Source of the DNA: JBBSOK01 sp965219125
Lineage (GTDB): Bacteria > Bacteroidota > Bacteroidia > Flavobacteriales > Flavobacteriaceae
Reading direction: 5' to 3'
Length of the DNA stretch: 64,000 bases
Assembly (NCBI GenBank): GCA_965219125.1
Contig: CBDCMO010000002.1
Location: 62,001-126,000, forward strand
Positions within the stretch are counted from its first letter, which is position 1, and every line of letters starts with the position of its first letter. A model generated the notes under the pieces. The model ran no database searches and was not told the DNA's origin. It saw only the letters and a list, made by a program, of their open reading frames with translations. Shown here piece after piece: positions 8,960-18,728 of this stretch. Made by a program: the position numbers and the translations under genes.

Positions 8960-9319
8960 TTAGAACTTTGGAATATAAATTACACATCCAACTATAACGG
9001 CAGTTATTGCTGCAAAAAAGACGGCGCCTGCCGCCAAATCTTTTATTAGGCCAATTTTTTTATGAAAATCTGGATGAATGAAATCTGCAATTGCTTCAAT
9101 TGCCGTGTTGGCGCCTTCCATACTAAGTATAAAACCTATTGCGAAAATTTGCAGCAACCATTCTACTCTAGAGATTTCAAAATAGAATCCCGCAAAAGTC
9201 ATTATTACTCCAATAATTGCCTGAACTTGAATACTAGGCTCAGTTTTCAATAATATAAATGCACCCTTCAAGGCATATTTGCATCCTTTTAAACGCTTGC
9301 CCAAAAAAGTATTCCACAT
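8960..9319 (-). CDS. dgkA: Diacylglycerol kinase / undecaprenol kinase (DgkA family)
   Basis: Small integral-membrane lipid kinase of 119 residues with an N-terminal amphipathic helix and three membrane helices. The family signature is intact: EGANTAIEAIAD near residue 75 and IKDLAAGAV near 96 (metal and ATP binding, catalytic Glu). Substrate may be diacylglycerol or undecaprenol; Gram-positive homologues of similar sequence prefer undecaprenol. The start codon overlaps the tpx stop by one base (TAATG), which is tight translational coupling. Confidence 0.93.
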   Translation of the reverse strand: MWNTFLGKRLKGCKYALKGAFILLKTEPSIQVQAIIGVIMTFAGFYFEISRVEWLLQIFAIGFILSMEGANTAIEAIADFIHPDFHKKIGLIKDLAAGAVFFAAITAVIVGCVIYIPKF

Positions 9320-9819
9320 TAAGAAAGTGAATTTAAAGCGGCATTATAATCAGGTTCTTGTCCAATTTCAGGAACTTGTTCAGTATAAATTATGGTATCA
9401 TTTTCATCTAAAACTACAACCGCTCTACTGTGCAAACCTTCAAAAGCACCATCTTTTAGCGTTAGGCCATAATCTGTTCCAAAATTACCATCAACAAAAT
9501 CGCTTAACATTTCAACATTCTCCAAACCTTCAGCACCACAAAAACGCGTTTGGGCAAAAGGTAGATCTCTTGAAATACACAGTATTTGTGTATTTTCCAA
9601 TTTTGAAGCTTTTTCATTAAAAGTTCTAACTGAAGTTGCACAAACGCCCGTATCTACGCTTGGGAAAATGTTTAATAATTTTCTAAATCCTTTATAATCT
9701 GCCAATGTTTTGGTTGAAAGATCATTTGCCTTTAATTTAAAATCGTGTGCTTTTGATCCAACTTTTGGTAAATTACCTATTGTTTCAATTGCGTTTCCAC
9801 CTAATGTTATGTTTGCCAT
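9319..9819 (-). CDS. tpx: Thiol peroxidase (Tpx, atypical 2-Cys peroxiredoxin)
   Basis: Reduces hydrogen peroxide and alkyl hydroperoxides with thioredoxin as donor. At 166 residues it has the normal length. The peroxidatic Cys is in FPSVDTGVCATSVRTF near residue 60, and the resolving Cys is in DLPFAQTRFCGAEG near residue 94. The start MANITLGGN is typical. First gene of the tpx-dgkA pair; about 94 bp separate it from nhaC upstream, so it may have its own promoter, but I see no clear -7 box. Confidence 0.96.
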   Translation of the reverse strand: MANITLGGNAIETIGNLPKVGSKAHDFKLKANDLSTKTLADYKGFRKLLNIFPSVDTGVCATSVRTFNEKASKLENTQILCISRDLPFAQTRFCGAEGLENVEMLSDFVDGNFGTDYGLTLKDGAFEGLHSRAVVVLDENDTIIYTEQVPEIGQEPDYNAALNSLS

Positions 9820-9913
9820 TGCTATATTTTTTTGAATTGGTAAAATTAAGGAATGGTTTGAGTTGTTATTACAATTAAATCTTAAAGTATCAAAGCAACG
9901 TTTATTTCAATCT

Positions 9914-11422
9914 TTATTTTGTCGAAGTTTTTGCGTCCTTCAACTCCCGTATTTTTATTTTGAAAGCTGCAAATAATAGCGTCATAAATGGACTTAACCA
10001 ATTAAAAACTGCATAGCCTGCATAATGTAAAGTATCTACACCCAAAACGCCACTTTGGTAAGCACCACACGTATTCCAAGGCACCAAAACAGATGTAACT
10101 GTACCGGCATCTTCTAAAGTTCTCGATAAATTTTCTGGCGCCAAACCTTTATCTCTGAAAGCTTTGGCGTACATCTTTCCGGGAACAACAATTGCTAAAT
10201 ATTGATCGCTTGCTGTTAGATTCAACGCTAAACAACTTGCAACCGTGCTGGCAAAAAGTCCGAATGTTGTATGAAATAATTTTAATAATGCTTTGCTAAT
10301 TCTAGATAAAGCACCAATAGCATCCATTACGCCACCAAAGGTCATTGCGCATATAATTAACCAAATGGTTGGTAACATTTTAGTCATTCCTCCGGCGGTA
10401 AATAAACCCTTTAAAGCTTCATTATCCGTTGGAATCGATGTTTCAATAGTAATGGCATCCATTATTCCTCTGTAGGCTGTTTTAAAATCTAAAACGCCAC
10501 CTCCGCCAATTTGAGAAACAATATCAGGTTGAAAAATAAGAGCTGCTAAACCTCCCAAAAGCGTTCCGATTAGCAAAGCGATTAAAGGAGACGTTTTCAT
10601 TACTATGAGTGCGATAACAATTACGGGTACTAAAAATAACCAAGGTGTAACATTAAGCGAATCGTCCACTGCTTGTATAATTAAATGAGTGTCGGCATTT
10701 CCCGTTGGGTCTAGATTAAGCCCAATAATTATAAATACTATGAGTGTAATTATTATTGTTGGCGTTGTCGTGTAGAGCATATATTTGATATGCGTAAACA
10801 AATCTGTCCCAGCCATTGCAGGTGCTAGATTGGTGGTATCACTCATAGGCGAGATTTTATCGCCGAAATAGGCGCCAGAAAGTACAGCTCCAGCCGTCAT
10901 GCCCAATGGCACACCCAAGGCGTCCGCAATACCAATTAGTGCAATTCCTACGGTTGCTGAAGTGGTCCAGCTGCTGCCAGTTGCCACAGATATTATGGCA
11001 CAAATTACAACGCAGGCCGCTAAGAAAATCGTGGGATTTAAAACCTGAAGCCCATAATATATCATTGTAGGTATTATGCCGCTTATAAGCCAAGTACCGG
11101 AAAGTGCCCCAACCATTAATAAGATTAAAATGGCGCTTGCCGTACTTTTAATATTCTCGGCAACTTCTTCAACCATTTGGTCAAACTTTACTTTGTTGAA
11201 AATACCAACAATAACTGCTACAGCGGCACCTAACAAAAGTACAAATTGATTGCTACCAGCTAATGGATTATCATTTTCACCGTGATAAGCCACCAATACA
11301 TTATAAGCCAACATGCCAATAAGTGCAAAAACGGGAATAAGTGCCTCCCAAATATTAAGTTCTCTGTTTTCAACTACATTTTCATCCTGCGGAACTTTTG
11401 GTTTAATATCTTGGCTATCCAT
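9914..11422 (-). CDS. nhaC: Na+/H+ antiporter, NhaC family
   Basis: Polytopic inner-membrane protein of 502 residues with about 11-12 hydrophobic segments. NhaC-type signatures include GAYFGDKISPMSDTTNLA near residue 190, TGSSWTTSATVG near 148 and LVPWNTCGAYQSGVLGV near 450. It would exchange cytoplasmic sodium for protons and so support pH and salt homeostasis; related carriers exchange malate or lactate, so the substrate is not certain. The N-terminal ~25 residues are charged and cytoplasmic. It is probably monocistronic, because the next gene (tpx) begins 95 bp downstream. Confidence 0.93.
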   Translation of the reverse strand: MDSQDIKPKVPQDENVVENRELNIWEALIPVFALIGMLAYNVLVAYHGENDNPLAGSNQFVLLLGAAVAVIVGIFNKVKFDQMVEEVAENIKSTASAILILLMVGALSGTWLISGIIPTMIYYGLQVLNPTIFLAACVVICAIISVATGSSWTTSATVGIALIGIADALGVPLGMTAGAVLSGAYFGDKISPMSDTTNLAPAMAGTDLFTHIKYMLYTTTPTIIITLIVFIIIGLNLDPTGNADTHLIIQAVDDSLNVTPWLFLVPVIVIALIVMKTSPLIALLIGTLLGGLAALIFQPDIVSQIGGGGVLDFKTAYRGIMDAITIETSIPTDNEALKGLFTAGGMTKMLPTIWLIICAMTFGGVMDAIGALSRISKALLKLFHTTFGLFASTVASCLALNLTASDQYLAIVVPGKMYAKAFRDKGLAPENLSRTLEDAGTVTSVLVPWNTCGAYQSGVLGVDTLHYAGYAVFNWLSPFMTLLFAAFKIKIRELKDAKTSTK

Positions 11423-11637
11423 TTAAAAAGAAATTATAATTATTTTATCTGTAATGTTACGATTTACTTAAATAACGTGCAACTTTTGAGCTTTCGGTTT
11501 TTTGAATTTTGGCATTTCAGAATTGCGAAAACTGAATTTCAATAAATTGCGTAAATGATGATAAAATTGGCTACGTTTTTAAAACAAGTATCTTTTAGAT
11601 ATTGCATATTAACTGTATTTTCGCCAAAATATTTATA

Positions 11638-14394
11638 ATGGAAAAAATTTACATCTTTACTTTCACACTGCTGTTTTCACTCTCGTTGCACGCGCAAGTA
11701 GGAATTGGAACAACAACACCAAGAGCTGCACTTGAAATTAATAATTCCACAGCGGGCGGTTTGTTAATACCTACGTATGCTTTGAGTGGCAATAATGATG
11801 TTGTCACGGTTCAAAATCCACAGACCGGTGCTCTGGTAGTAGGAACTTTGGTTTTTAATACGGCAACAGTAGGTGGTAGCATGGCAATTAATCCAGGTTA
11901 TGTTTATTGGAATGGAACAATATGGGTACAGGTTACGCCAGCAACTGCAGCTGGAAATAGTTGGATGCTTAACGGAAACAATGTTTCTGCAACTGATTTT
12001 TTAGGAACCAATAATTCTGTTTCATTAAAATTTAAAGTAAATAATGGACTATTTGGTCAATTTTATCCAAATGGTGGATTGAGTTTGGGAGTTGGCTCTA
12101 ATGCCAACGTTAGTAATTCCATCGCAATTGGGACTAGCGCAAATTCCATAACAAGCAGCCAAGCAACTGCAGTTGGGCCTTCTGCAACTGCATCGTCATT
12201 GCAATCAACCGCTTTGGGATTTAATGCTACTGCTTCTGGTGGTAATAGTACCTTGGCAATAGGAAATGGTTCAATTGCTTCGTTTTTCCAATCTACCGCA
12301 ATCGGAGTTGGAGCAAAAGCTACCAATAGCAACAATACATTGGCAATAGGCACCTCAAGTGAGGCGAGTGGTTTCAATTCTACCGGGTTGGGCCAGGGAG
12401 CGAGAGCTACTGGTAGTCGTTCAGTTGGATTAGGAGATGACGCAAATGCTTTTACGGATAATTCCATTGCTATTGGATCTAAATCAAAATCTATAGTTAG
12501 TGCAAATGCTTTGGCAATAGGAGCCTCTAGCCAAGCTCAAGGCGCAAGTTCCACTGCCTTGGGTCAAGGCGCAGTTGCTAGTGGTAGTAGTTCGGTTGCT
12601 TTAGGAGATATTTCAAAAGCCTTCAGTAATAATTCTACAGCCATTGGTTATAATTCAGAAGCCAGTCAGAATCAAAATGCTTTGGCACTTGGTGCTTCTA
12701 GTCAGGCTAAAGGCCTTAGTTCGGTTGCCGCAGGACAAGGTAGTATTGCCACTGGCAGCAGATCAATTGCTATGGGAGATGGAGCCAATGCTTTTAATGA
12801 CAATTCTATTGCCATCGGATCTAGTGCCAGAGCTCAAAATGGAAATAATTCATTGGCAATTGGAGCGTCAAGTAAAGCCACAGGTAGTGGTTCAACCTCA
12901 TTAGGTCAAGGGGCAGATGCATCTGGTGACAATTCTGTTGCATTGGGTAAAGATGCAAATGCCAATACTGCAAACACAATTATTTTAGGAAATACACAAA
13001 ATGTTGGTATCGGTACAAATAATCCACAAGCTAAATTACATCTTAATGGTTCTTTTAGATTTACAGATGGAAATCAAGCTGCAAATAAGGTATTGACATC
13101 GGACGCAAATGGCACTGCTACTTGGCAAACCCCTTTAGGCGGATCGGGAACTTCTTGGTTATTAGCGGGAAACAATGTTACCAGTGGAAATTTTTTAGGT
13201 ACAACGAATGCCGTAGATTTAGTTTTTAAAACAAATGATCAAGAAGTGGGGAGATTTTTAACAAACAATTCAATCCGCTTAGGCAGAAGTTCTAATACAA
13301 CTGGTACAAATACCACTGCGTTAGGTTTTGAATCTGGTGCTAATGGTGATGATGCTATAGCTCTCGGCAGAAGAGCAACAACGCGCGGCCCACGTTCAAC
13401 TGCTTTGGGTTTTGAAAGTAATGCTTTGGCAGATGATGCAACTGCCCTGGGTAAAGGCTCCAAAGCAACTTCTCCAAGAGCTTTAGCAATTGGCTTCAAT
13501 GCTTTTGCTTCTGCGGATGATGCCACTGCTATTGGTAAAGATTCAAATGCTTCATCCCCTCGCTCTATTGCAATTGGATTTAATTCTTCTGCCATTGCAG
13601 ATGATGCTACTGCGATTGGTAAAAATGCTAATGCTACATTCCCTCGCTCTATCTCAGTTGGCTCTAACTCTTCGGCAGTAGCGGATGATTCTTCGGCTTT
13701 AGGAGATGGAGCAAAAGCAACGTCACCTAGATCACTTGCACTTGGAAAAAATGCGGTGGCTCAAAACAATGATGCTGTTGCTATTGGTTTTGGTGCTATA
13801 ACAGATCAAAATAATCAGATAGTTCTTGGAAATACCTCAAACACTCAGGTTAGAGCGTATGGAAATTTAAAAATTGGTGGAGGACTAAATTTTTATATCT
13901 TACCATCAACGAGAGGAACAAACAATCAAACATTAGTAACCGACGGGGCAGGGAACGTTTCATGGCAATCACCCCAAACTGCTTACGCTGAAATTTTTAA
14001 AAACCGTTTGAGCACTGGAGTGGTATCGACTGCACCAATTTCTTTTGACACAAATGGACCACAAAAAAATGTTGGTACAGTAAATACCACAAGTATACAA
14101 ACAGGTCCTATAACAGGTGTATATCGTATTACTTTTACCATTTCTATCCTTCGGACTAATGGTTCTGCTAGCGTTGAATTTTTCTTAACGCAAGGTTTTG
14201 GTGCATTAAATAAAATAAATGGTAGTTCTGTTTATTCAGATTTTAATGCCGCCGTTAGTACTGGTACAGTCACGAGATCAATGCTCGTGAATGTTACAGC
14301 TCCTTTTCAACAATTCTATGTTTTTCCGAATATATCTAATCCCGATATAAACATATTATCCGGAAGTTCCTTATCAATAGAATTGGTGGATTAA
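11638..14394 (+). CDS. Secreted protein with YadA-type head repeats
   Basis: The ATG at 11638 gives a signal peptide (MEKIYIFTFTLLFSLSLHAQ) and a 918-residue product; starting at 11602 would only add residues before it. After an N-terminal VGIGTTTPRAALEI segment come two blocks of the 14-residue YadA/Hep_Hag head repeat (SxAIGxxxxA type). Block 1 is about residues 160-450, with a 56-residue super-period; block 2 is about 556-730, with a 28-residue super-period. The repeat VGIGTNNPQAKLHL lies between them. The C-terminus (~780-918) is a beta-rich domain, C1q/TNF-like in feel. I see no trimeric-autotransporter anchor and no obvious type IX sorting domain. Likely role: trimeric surface or tail-fibre-like structure, function unproven. 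Confidence 0.85.
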   Translation: MEKIYIFTFTLLFSLSLHAQVGIGTTTPRAALEINNSTAGGLLIPTYALSGNNDVVTVQNPQTGALVVGTLVFNTATVGGSMAINPGYVYWNGTIWVQVTPATAAGNSWMLNGNNVSATDFLGTNNSVSLKFKVNNGLFGQFYPNGGLSLGVGSNANVSNSIAIGTSANSITSSQATAVGPSATASSLQSTALGFNATASGGNSTLAIGNGSIASFFQSTAIGVGAKATNSNNTLAIGTSSEASGFNSTGLGQGARATGSRSVGLGDDANAFTDNSIAIGSKSKSIVSANALAIGASSQAQGASSTALGQGAVASGSSSVALGDISKAFSNNSTAIGYNSEASQNQNALALGASSQAKGLSSVAAGQGSIATGSRSIAMGDGANAFNDNSIAIGSSARAQNGNNSLAIGASSKATGSGSTSLGQGADASGDNSVALGKDANANTANTIILGNTQNVGIGTNNPQAKLHLNGSFRFTDGNQAANKVLTSDANGTATWQTPLGGSGTSWLLAGNNVTSGNFLGTTNAVDLVFKTNDQEVGRFLTNNSIRLGRSSNTTGTNTTALGFESGANGDDAIALGRRATTRGPRSTALGFESNALADDATALGKGSKATSPRALAIGFNAFASADDATAIGKDSNASSPRSIAIGFNSSAIADDATAIGKNANATFPRSISVGSNSSAVADDSSALGDGAKATSPRSLALGKNAVAQNNDAVAIGFGAITDQNNQIVLGNTSNTQVRAYGNLKIGGGLNFYILPSTRGTNNQTLVTDGAGNVSWQSPQTAYAEIFKNRLSTGVVSTAPISFDTNGPQKNVGTVNTTSIQTGPITGVYRITFTISILRTNGSASVEFFLTQGFGALNKINGSSVYSDFNAAVSTGTVTRSMLVNVTAPFQQFYVFPNISNPDINILSGSSLSIELVD

Positions 14395-14414
14395 TGTTTT
14401 GCATTATTAAAATT

Positions 14415-15614
14415 CTATAAAACGCCAACTTCAAGCATACATTCCCGCATCATTTTATAGGTGCGGGCAATGTCGTTGTCTAACCCAATACTAAAACGTA
14501 TTAAACCACTGCTCAATCCCATTAGTTTCTGTTCTTCCTCTGGAATTTCGGATGAGGTTGAAGAACCCGGCGCGCTAAATAAAGTTTTGTAGAATCCAAG
14601 ACTTACTGCCAAATATCCTAAATTCCGTTCCTGCATTAATTCCATTACCGCATTAGCTTTATCAATATCGCCAACGTCAATTGTTAGCATTCCACCGAAA
14701 CCATATTCTTTGTTCATCATTTTTTTGAATAAATCATGACCCGCGTGCGATTTCAATCCGGGATATACGGTTTTTATTCCATCGGCTTCAAATTTTTCGG
14801 CAATGAATATTGCATTTTCGCTGTGTTGTTTTATTCTAATATGTAGGGTTCGTAAATTTTTCAAAATGGAAGCAGCTCGCAAACTATCCATTGCTGGCCC
14901 AAGTAGCATATTTGCGCCGTCATTTACATTTCTCAATTCATTTATAAAGTCCTGTGTTCCGCAAGCAACGCCGCCCATCGTGTCGCTACTGCCATTTATA
15001 AATTTTGTCAAGCTGTGCAGTACAACATCTGCACCCATTTTTGCTGGTGAAATGCTTAAAGGCGAAAAAGTATTATCAACCAATAATTTAAGATTGTGTT
15101 TTTTGGCAATTTTTGAAAGAGCTGCTATATCAGCAATTTCTAACAGAGGATTGCTAACCGATTCACAATAAATAATCTTTGTATTTTTAGTAAGTGCAGC
15201 TTCAACTTGTTCAAGTTTTAAAATATCTACAAATGAAGTTTCAATACTTAAACGTGGTGCAAAATTCTTCAGAAATGCATATGTTCCGCCATAAATTGTT
15301 CTGCTGGAAACTACGTGATCGCCGGCTTTGCACAATTGTAAAATGGCAGGTGTAATTGCGCCCATCCCGCTTGCAGCAACATTGGCTGTTTCAGTTCCTT
15401 CCATCGCCGCCAAAGCTTGACCCAAATATAAATTTGAAGGTGTTGAATGTCTTGAATATAAATAACAGCCATCTGCATTTCCTTCAAACGTATCGAACAT
15501 TGTTTTTGCTGAAAGAAATGTATAGGTTGATGAATCTGAAATTGAAGGGTTTACACCGCCAAATTCGCCGAAGTATTGTAAATCCTGAATTTTGTCTGCT
15601 GGTTTAAATGCCAT
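14415..15614 (-). CDS. Cys/Met metabolism PLP enzyme, probable methionine gamma-lyase
   Basis: A 399-residue member of the gamma family of fold-type I PLP enzymes (methionine gamma-lyase, cystathionine gamma-synthase/lyase). YSRHSTPSNLYL near residue 53 and ASGMGAI near 82 hold the phosphate-binding loop. VDNTFSPLSISP near 180 contains the PLP-binding Asp, and HSLTKFINGSSD near 204 contains the Schiff-base Lys. SLGFYKTLFSAPGSSTSSEI is the C-terminal active-site segment. It could release methanethiol from methionine or work in transsulfuration; sequence alone does not decide. It is divergent from the CPBP gene, with only 46 bp between the two starts. Confidence 0.87.
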   Translation of the reverse strand: MAFKPADKIQDLQYFGEFGGVNPSISDSSTYTFLSAKTMFDTFEGNADGCYLYSRHSTPSNLYLGQALAAMEGTETANVAASGMGAITPAILQLCKAGDHVVSSRTIYGGTYAFLKNFAPRLSIETSFVDILKLEQVEAALTKNTKIIYCESVSNPLLEIADIAALSKIAKKHNLKLLVDNTFSPLSISPAKMGADVVLHSLTKFINGSSDTMGGVACGTQDFINELRNVNDGANMLLGPAMDSLRAASILKNLRTLHIRIKQHSENAIFIAEKFEADGIKTVYPGLKSHAGHDLFKKMMNKEYGFGGMLTIDVGDIDKANAVMELMQERNLGYLAVSLGFYKTLFSAPGSSTSSEIPEEEQKLMGLSSGLIRFSIGLDNDIARTYKMMRECMLEVGVL

Positions 15615-15660
15615 TGATTTTTTTTGAAGTTGCGCGCAATTTACCGAAATTTGAAGGACT

Positions 15661-16296
15661 ATGAAAAGTAAGACTTGGTTAATAATCGAATTTCTGATAA
15701 TTTTCGTGCTATTGCCCGTAAGTTTTATATTTGAATATTCCTTTTATCTAAAGGCTGTTATTAGCGTTGTTGGCTTCGCATATATAATTTGGATACTAAA
15801 AACGAAAGAGGGAATTGATTTCAAAATTAAAAAATCTATACCTTGGAGTAAGATTTGGAAACCATTTTTGATAACGTTTTTATGTATAATTATTGCCACG
15901 ACTGCTTTTGTATATCTTACAGACAAAAGTTTACTTTTCTATGTACCTAGAAAACATCCTATTGCAGTTTTCGCCATTTTTGGTCTTTATACCTTACTTT
16001 CAGCTTGGCCGCAAGAAATTTTATTTCGAACTTTTTTCTATAAAAGATATAGTATACTATTTCGAAATAAAAAATTACTAATACTTATAAATGCAACGAT
16101 TTTTATGTTGGCACATTTATTTTTCAAAAATTATTGGGTTTTGTTAATGACGTTTATAGGCGGAATTTTATTCTCTTTGACTTATCTTAAATATAAATCT
16201 ACAACCGTTGTAACAATCGAACACGCCATTTATGGTAATTGGATATTTGCAGTAGGAATGGGGCAGATGCTGGATTTTCCCGGCTTTGATAACTGA
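15661..16296 (+). CDS. CPBP-family intramembrane metalloprotease (CAAX-like)
   Basis: A 211-residue membrane protein with about six hydrophobic helices. The Abi/CPBP catalytic motifs are visible: WPQEILFR near residue 120 (first Glu of the usual EExxxR replaced by Gln), LAHLFFKNYW near 152, and EHAIYGNWIF near 188. The second Glu and the two His residues keep the putative metal site. Its role may be processing of prenylated or other membrane peptides; no partner is adjacent. The start ATG at 15661 lies 46 bp from the divergent methionine-lyase-type gene. Confidence 0.85.
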   Translation: MKSKTWLIIEFLIIFVLLPVSFIFEYSFYLKAVISVVGFAYIIWILKTKEGIDFKIKKSIPWSKIWKPFLITFLCIIIATTAFVYLTDKSLLFYVPRKHPIAVFAIFGLYTLLSAWPQEILFRTFFYKRYSILFRNKKLLILINATIFMLAHLFFKNYWVLLMTFIGGILFSLTYLKYKSTTVVTIEHAIYGNWIFAVGMGQMLDFPGFDN

Positions 16297-16300
16297 TATA

Positions 16301-16336
16301 TAAAAAAAGAGGCGCCAAAATATTGACACCTCTTAT
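16301..16336 (-). terminator. Rho-independent terminator of the DUF349 gene
   Basis: Read on the minus strand, the hairpin AAGAGGTGTCAA / TTGGCGCCTCTT forms 12 bp with two G-U pairs and a 4-base loop, followed directly by a T7 run. On the plus strand the same two positions are C-A mismatches, so it should work much better for DUF349 (minus) than for the convergent CPBP gene. Confidence 0.75.
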
Positions 16337-16356
16337 TAATTTTAGAATTTGAAAAT

Positions 16357-18624
16357 TTAATCCCTTGCCAACTTAATCTTACCAAGTTTAGCTTGCCAAA
16401 CTTCCAATTGCTCTTTTTGCTTTGTAATGTTTTTATGAACTTCTTTTACTAACGGATTATTCTCGTCAACGTGATGAAAAAAGCTGATGTTGTTTTCCAG
16501 TTGTCTTATTTCATCTTTAGTTTCATCAATCTTTTTTGAAATGAAGAAATGCTCGTTTCTCAACTTACGTTCATCATCTTGATTTACCATTGTGTCAAGC
16601 TTATTCTCAAATTTTAAAAGCTCTGTTTCCTTTTTGCCCAAATCTAACTTTTGAAATAAATCATCCAATTGCTTATTAAATTTCTGTGTAATCTGACGCT
16701 TGTTGTACGGTACGCGGCCAATTTCCTTCCAATCTGCAATATATATTTTAATTTTAGCCAAATCGTCCTGATGGTTGCCAGTTAATTGAAAAGCCGCAAG
16801 CTCGTCCAACATTTTTTGCTTATTTTCCAAATGTTCAACCTCTTCTTTGTTTGCTTCATTTTTCTGAGCATTCAAACGTTCAAAATAATGATTGCAGGCA
16901 CTTTTAAATTTCTTCCAAAGTTTGTCGCTATCTTTTCTTGGTACGTGTCCAATATTTTTCCAATCGGCTTGTATTTTCTTAAATAATTGGGTTGTTTCAA
17001 CAATATCTTCACTGTCCTTATTTTTTTCGGCAATTTTAACCAACTCCAGCTTTTTCTCAAGGTTGGCATATTGCTCCTTTTTTTGGTCTTTATAAAAATT
17101 ATTCTTTGTTTTATTAAATTCACCGGTTGCATCTTTAAAGGCTTTCCATATTTCTTTATTGTTATTTCGCGGAACACGACCGGTTTTAAAATAAACATCC
17201 CGTAACGCCTGCACATTCTGCATTGCAGTTTGCCAAGCATTGTGACTGCCTTTTGTATTGCTGGAAATTTCGGTTATCTGGGAAATTAAATCTTGCTTTT
17301 TTACCAGATTATCTTCGTATTTTTTCTCCTCTTGGTTTAGTAAATCTTGTCGCTTATTGTGTATGGTTTTTGTTGCTGCGCTAAATTTATCCCAAACGTC
17401 ATCCCGATTTTCCTTTGCAACGGGCCCAATTTCTTCTTTCCACATTTTGTGAAGCATCTGCAATTCACGGAAAGCTTTATTTACGTCATTTTCTTTTGCC
17501 AACTCTTCGGCACGACCAATTAATTTTAATTTTTGCTCGAGATTATTACTAAAATCTTTGTCTCTAAATTCTCGGTTTAAATGTAAAAAATCGTAAAAAT
17601 TCTCTACGTGATGGTGGTAATTATTCCAAACCAAATTGTAATTATCGCGTGGAATTGCGCCTGCATTGCGCCATTTTTCCTGAATATCCTTAAAATGATT
17701 GTAAGTTGTATTTATATTTTCCTCGGTATTCCACAAACCTTTTAACTCCTCAATCAACGCTTGTCGCTTTTCAAGATTTGCTTTTAAATCGTTTTTTAAA
17801 ACTTTATAATGATTGTTGCGCTTTTCTTTATATTCAAAATAAAGCGAGTTGAAATCTCTTTTTAGAGGTGTACTGTATTGAAAATCAATAATATTACCAC
17901 CTTCCGCTAAAAACTCTTCTTTTTTAGCTTCAAATTCTTCTGAAAATTTTGCGTTGAATTCGGTTTTTATTTCTTCAACTTCATTCTTAATTTCTTGAAC
18001 TTTTTTGGTATTCAACAAATTTTGAAATGCGGCAATAAGTTGTTTTTCCGAAAGTGTTGAATAATCTTTTTCTTCATTATGGTCATCGGCTTCTTCATCT
18101 TCAGACGATTGTACTTCGTCTTCATCTTCACTTTCTTCATTTTCAGAGATTGCAACTTCTGAAGTTTGAGAATTTTCTTCAGCTGAATTATTTTTAATAG
18201 CATCTTTATTTTCTGAAGATTTCAAATGTTCTTCTGAAATGTTGTCGTCTTCAACAATAGCTTCATCAGATTTTGTTGAAATTTCTGAATTTACTTTTTC
18301 TTCAGAATTTTCTTCCGGCGAAATTTTAGTTTCATTATTTTCACTTTCAGCAGCAATAGGCGTATTGTCTTCCAAATCGTCTTCAACCGCAGTTTCTATA
18401 CTTACAGAATCGGTAGTTTCTTCTTTCATATTTCCTTCATCAATTAATGCTTCGGAAAGTACTTCGCCGTTTTCTTCGTCATTGGTAATTTCAACCGCCG
18501 CGAAATCATCATTTGCATTTGCAGCTATTTCTGCTTTACTGTTTTCTTCGAAAGTGTTTTCAATATTGTTTTCAGAATTTGTTTCAGAATTAAAGTTTTC
18601 TTCAGATTCGTTTTTGTCAGACAT
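16357..18624 (-). CDS. DUF349 domain-containing protein
   Basis: A large cytoplasmic protein of 755 residues. The start is ATG 18624 (MSDKNESEEN); the TTG three codons upstream is less likely. Residues 1-190 are highly acidic and low in complexity (Glu, Asn, Ser, Asp). The remainder consists of consecutive DUF349 units of about 70 residues, recognised by repeated W-x-x-x-G-x-V/I-P-R patterns: WRNAGAIPRDN, WKEEIGPVAKEN, VYFKTGRVPRNN, WKNIGHVPRKD, WKEIGRVPYNK. It ends with a charged coiled coil. The role of the domain is unknown to me; it is common in Bacteroidetes next to aroE and DUF368 genes, as here. A terminator follows at 16301-16336. Confidence 0.93.
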   Translation of the reverse strand: MSDKNESEENFNSETNSENNIENTFEENSKAEIAANANDDFAAVEITNDEENGEVLSEALIDEGNMKEETTDSVSIETAVEDDLEDNTPIAAESENNETKISPEENSEEKVNSEISTKSDEAIVEDDNISEEHLKSSENKDAIKNNSAEENSQTSEVAISENEESEDEDEVQSSEDEEADDHNEEKDYSTLSEKQLIAAFQNLLNTKKVQEIKNEVEEIKTEFNAKFSEEFEAKKEEFLAEGGNIIDFQYSTPLKRDFNSLYFEYKEKRNNHYKVLKNDLKANLEKRQALIEELKGLWNTEENINTTYNHFKDIQEKWRNAGAIPRDNYNLVWNNYHHHVENFYDFLHLNREFRDKDFSNNLEQKLKLIGRAEELAKENDVNKAFRELQMLHKMWKEEIGPVAKENRDDVWDKFSAATKTIHNKRQDLLNQEEKKYEDNLVKKQDLISQITEISSNTKGSHNAWQTAMQNVQALRDVYFKTGRVPRNNNKEIWKAFKDATGEFNKTKNNFYKDQKKEQYANLEKKLELVKIAEKNKDSEDIVETTQLFKKIQADWKNIGHVPRKDSDKLWKKFKSACNHYFERLNAQKNEANKEEVEHLENKQKMLDELAAFQLTGNHQDDLAKIKIYIADWKEIGRVPYNKRQITQKFNKQLDDLFQKLDLGKKETELLKFENKLDTMVNQDDERKLRNEHFFISKKIDETKDEIRQLENNISFFHHVDENNPLVKEVHKNITKQKEQLEVWQAKLGKIKLARD

Positions 18625-18728
18625 TTTTTTCAATGTTAAGGTTCATAAAATTTGAGGGGTCAAGATAGCAACAACTGCGCAAATGGCAAAGAAATGCACT
18701 GTATTTACGGATTATTTTACTTCAATTT

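Noticed and set aside
12063..12467. 134-residue minus-strand frame inside the YadA-head gene
   Set aside because: It arises from the repetitive codon pattern of the gene on the other strand; its product is a low-complexity Pro/Ala/Glu shadow.
13239..13595. 118-residue minus-strand frame inside the YadA-head gene
   Set aside because: Same cause: a shadow of the repeat array with no start context or known motif.
18239..18655. 138-residue plus-strand frame rich in Ser
   Set aside because: A mirror of the Glu/Ser/Asn-rich N-terminus of the DUF349 protein; low complexity, not a gene.
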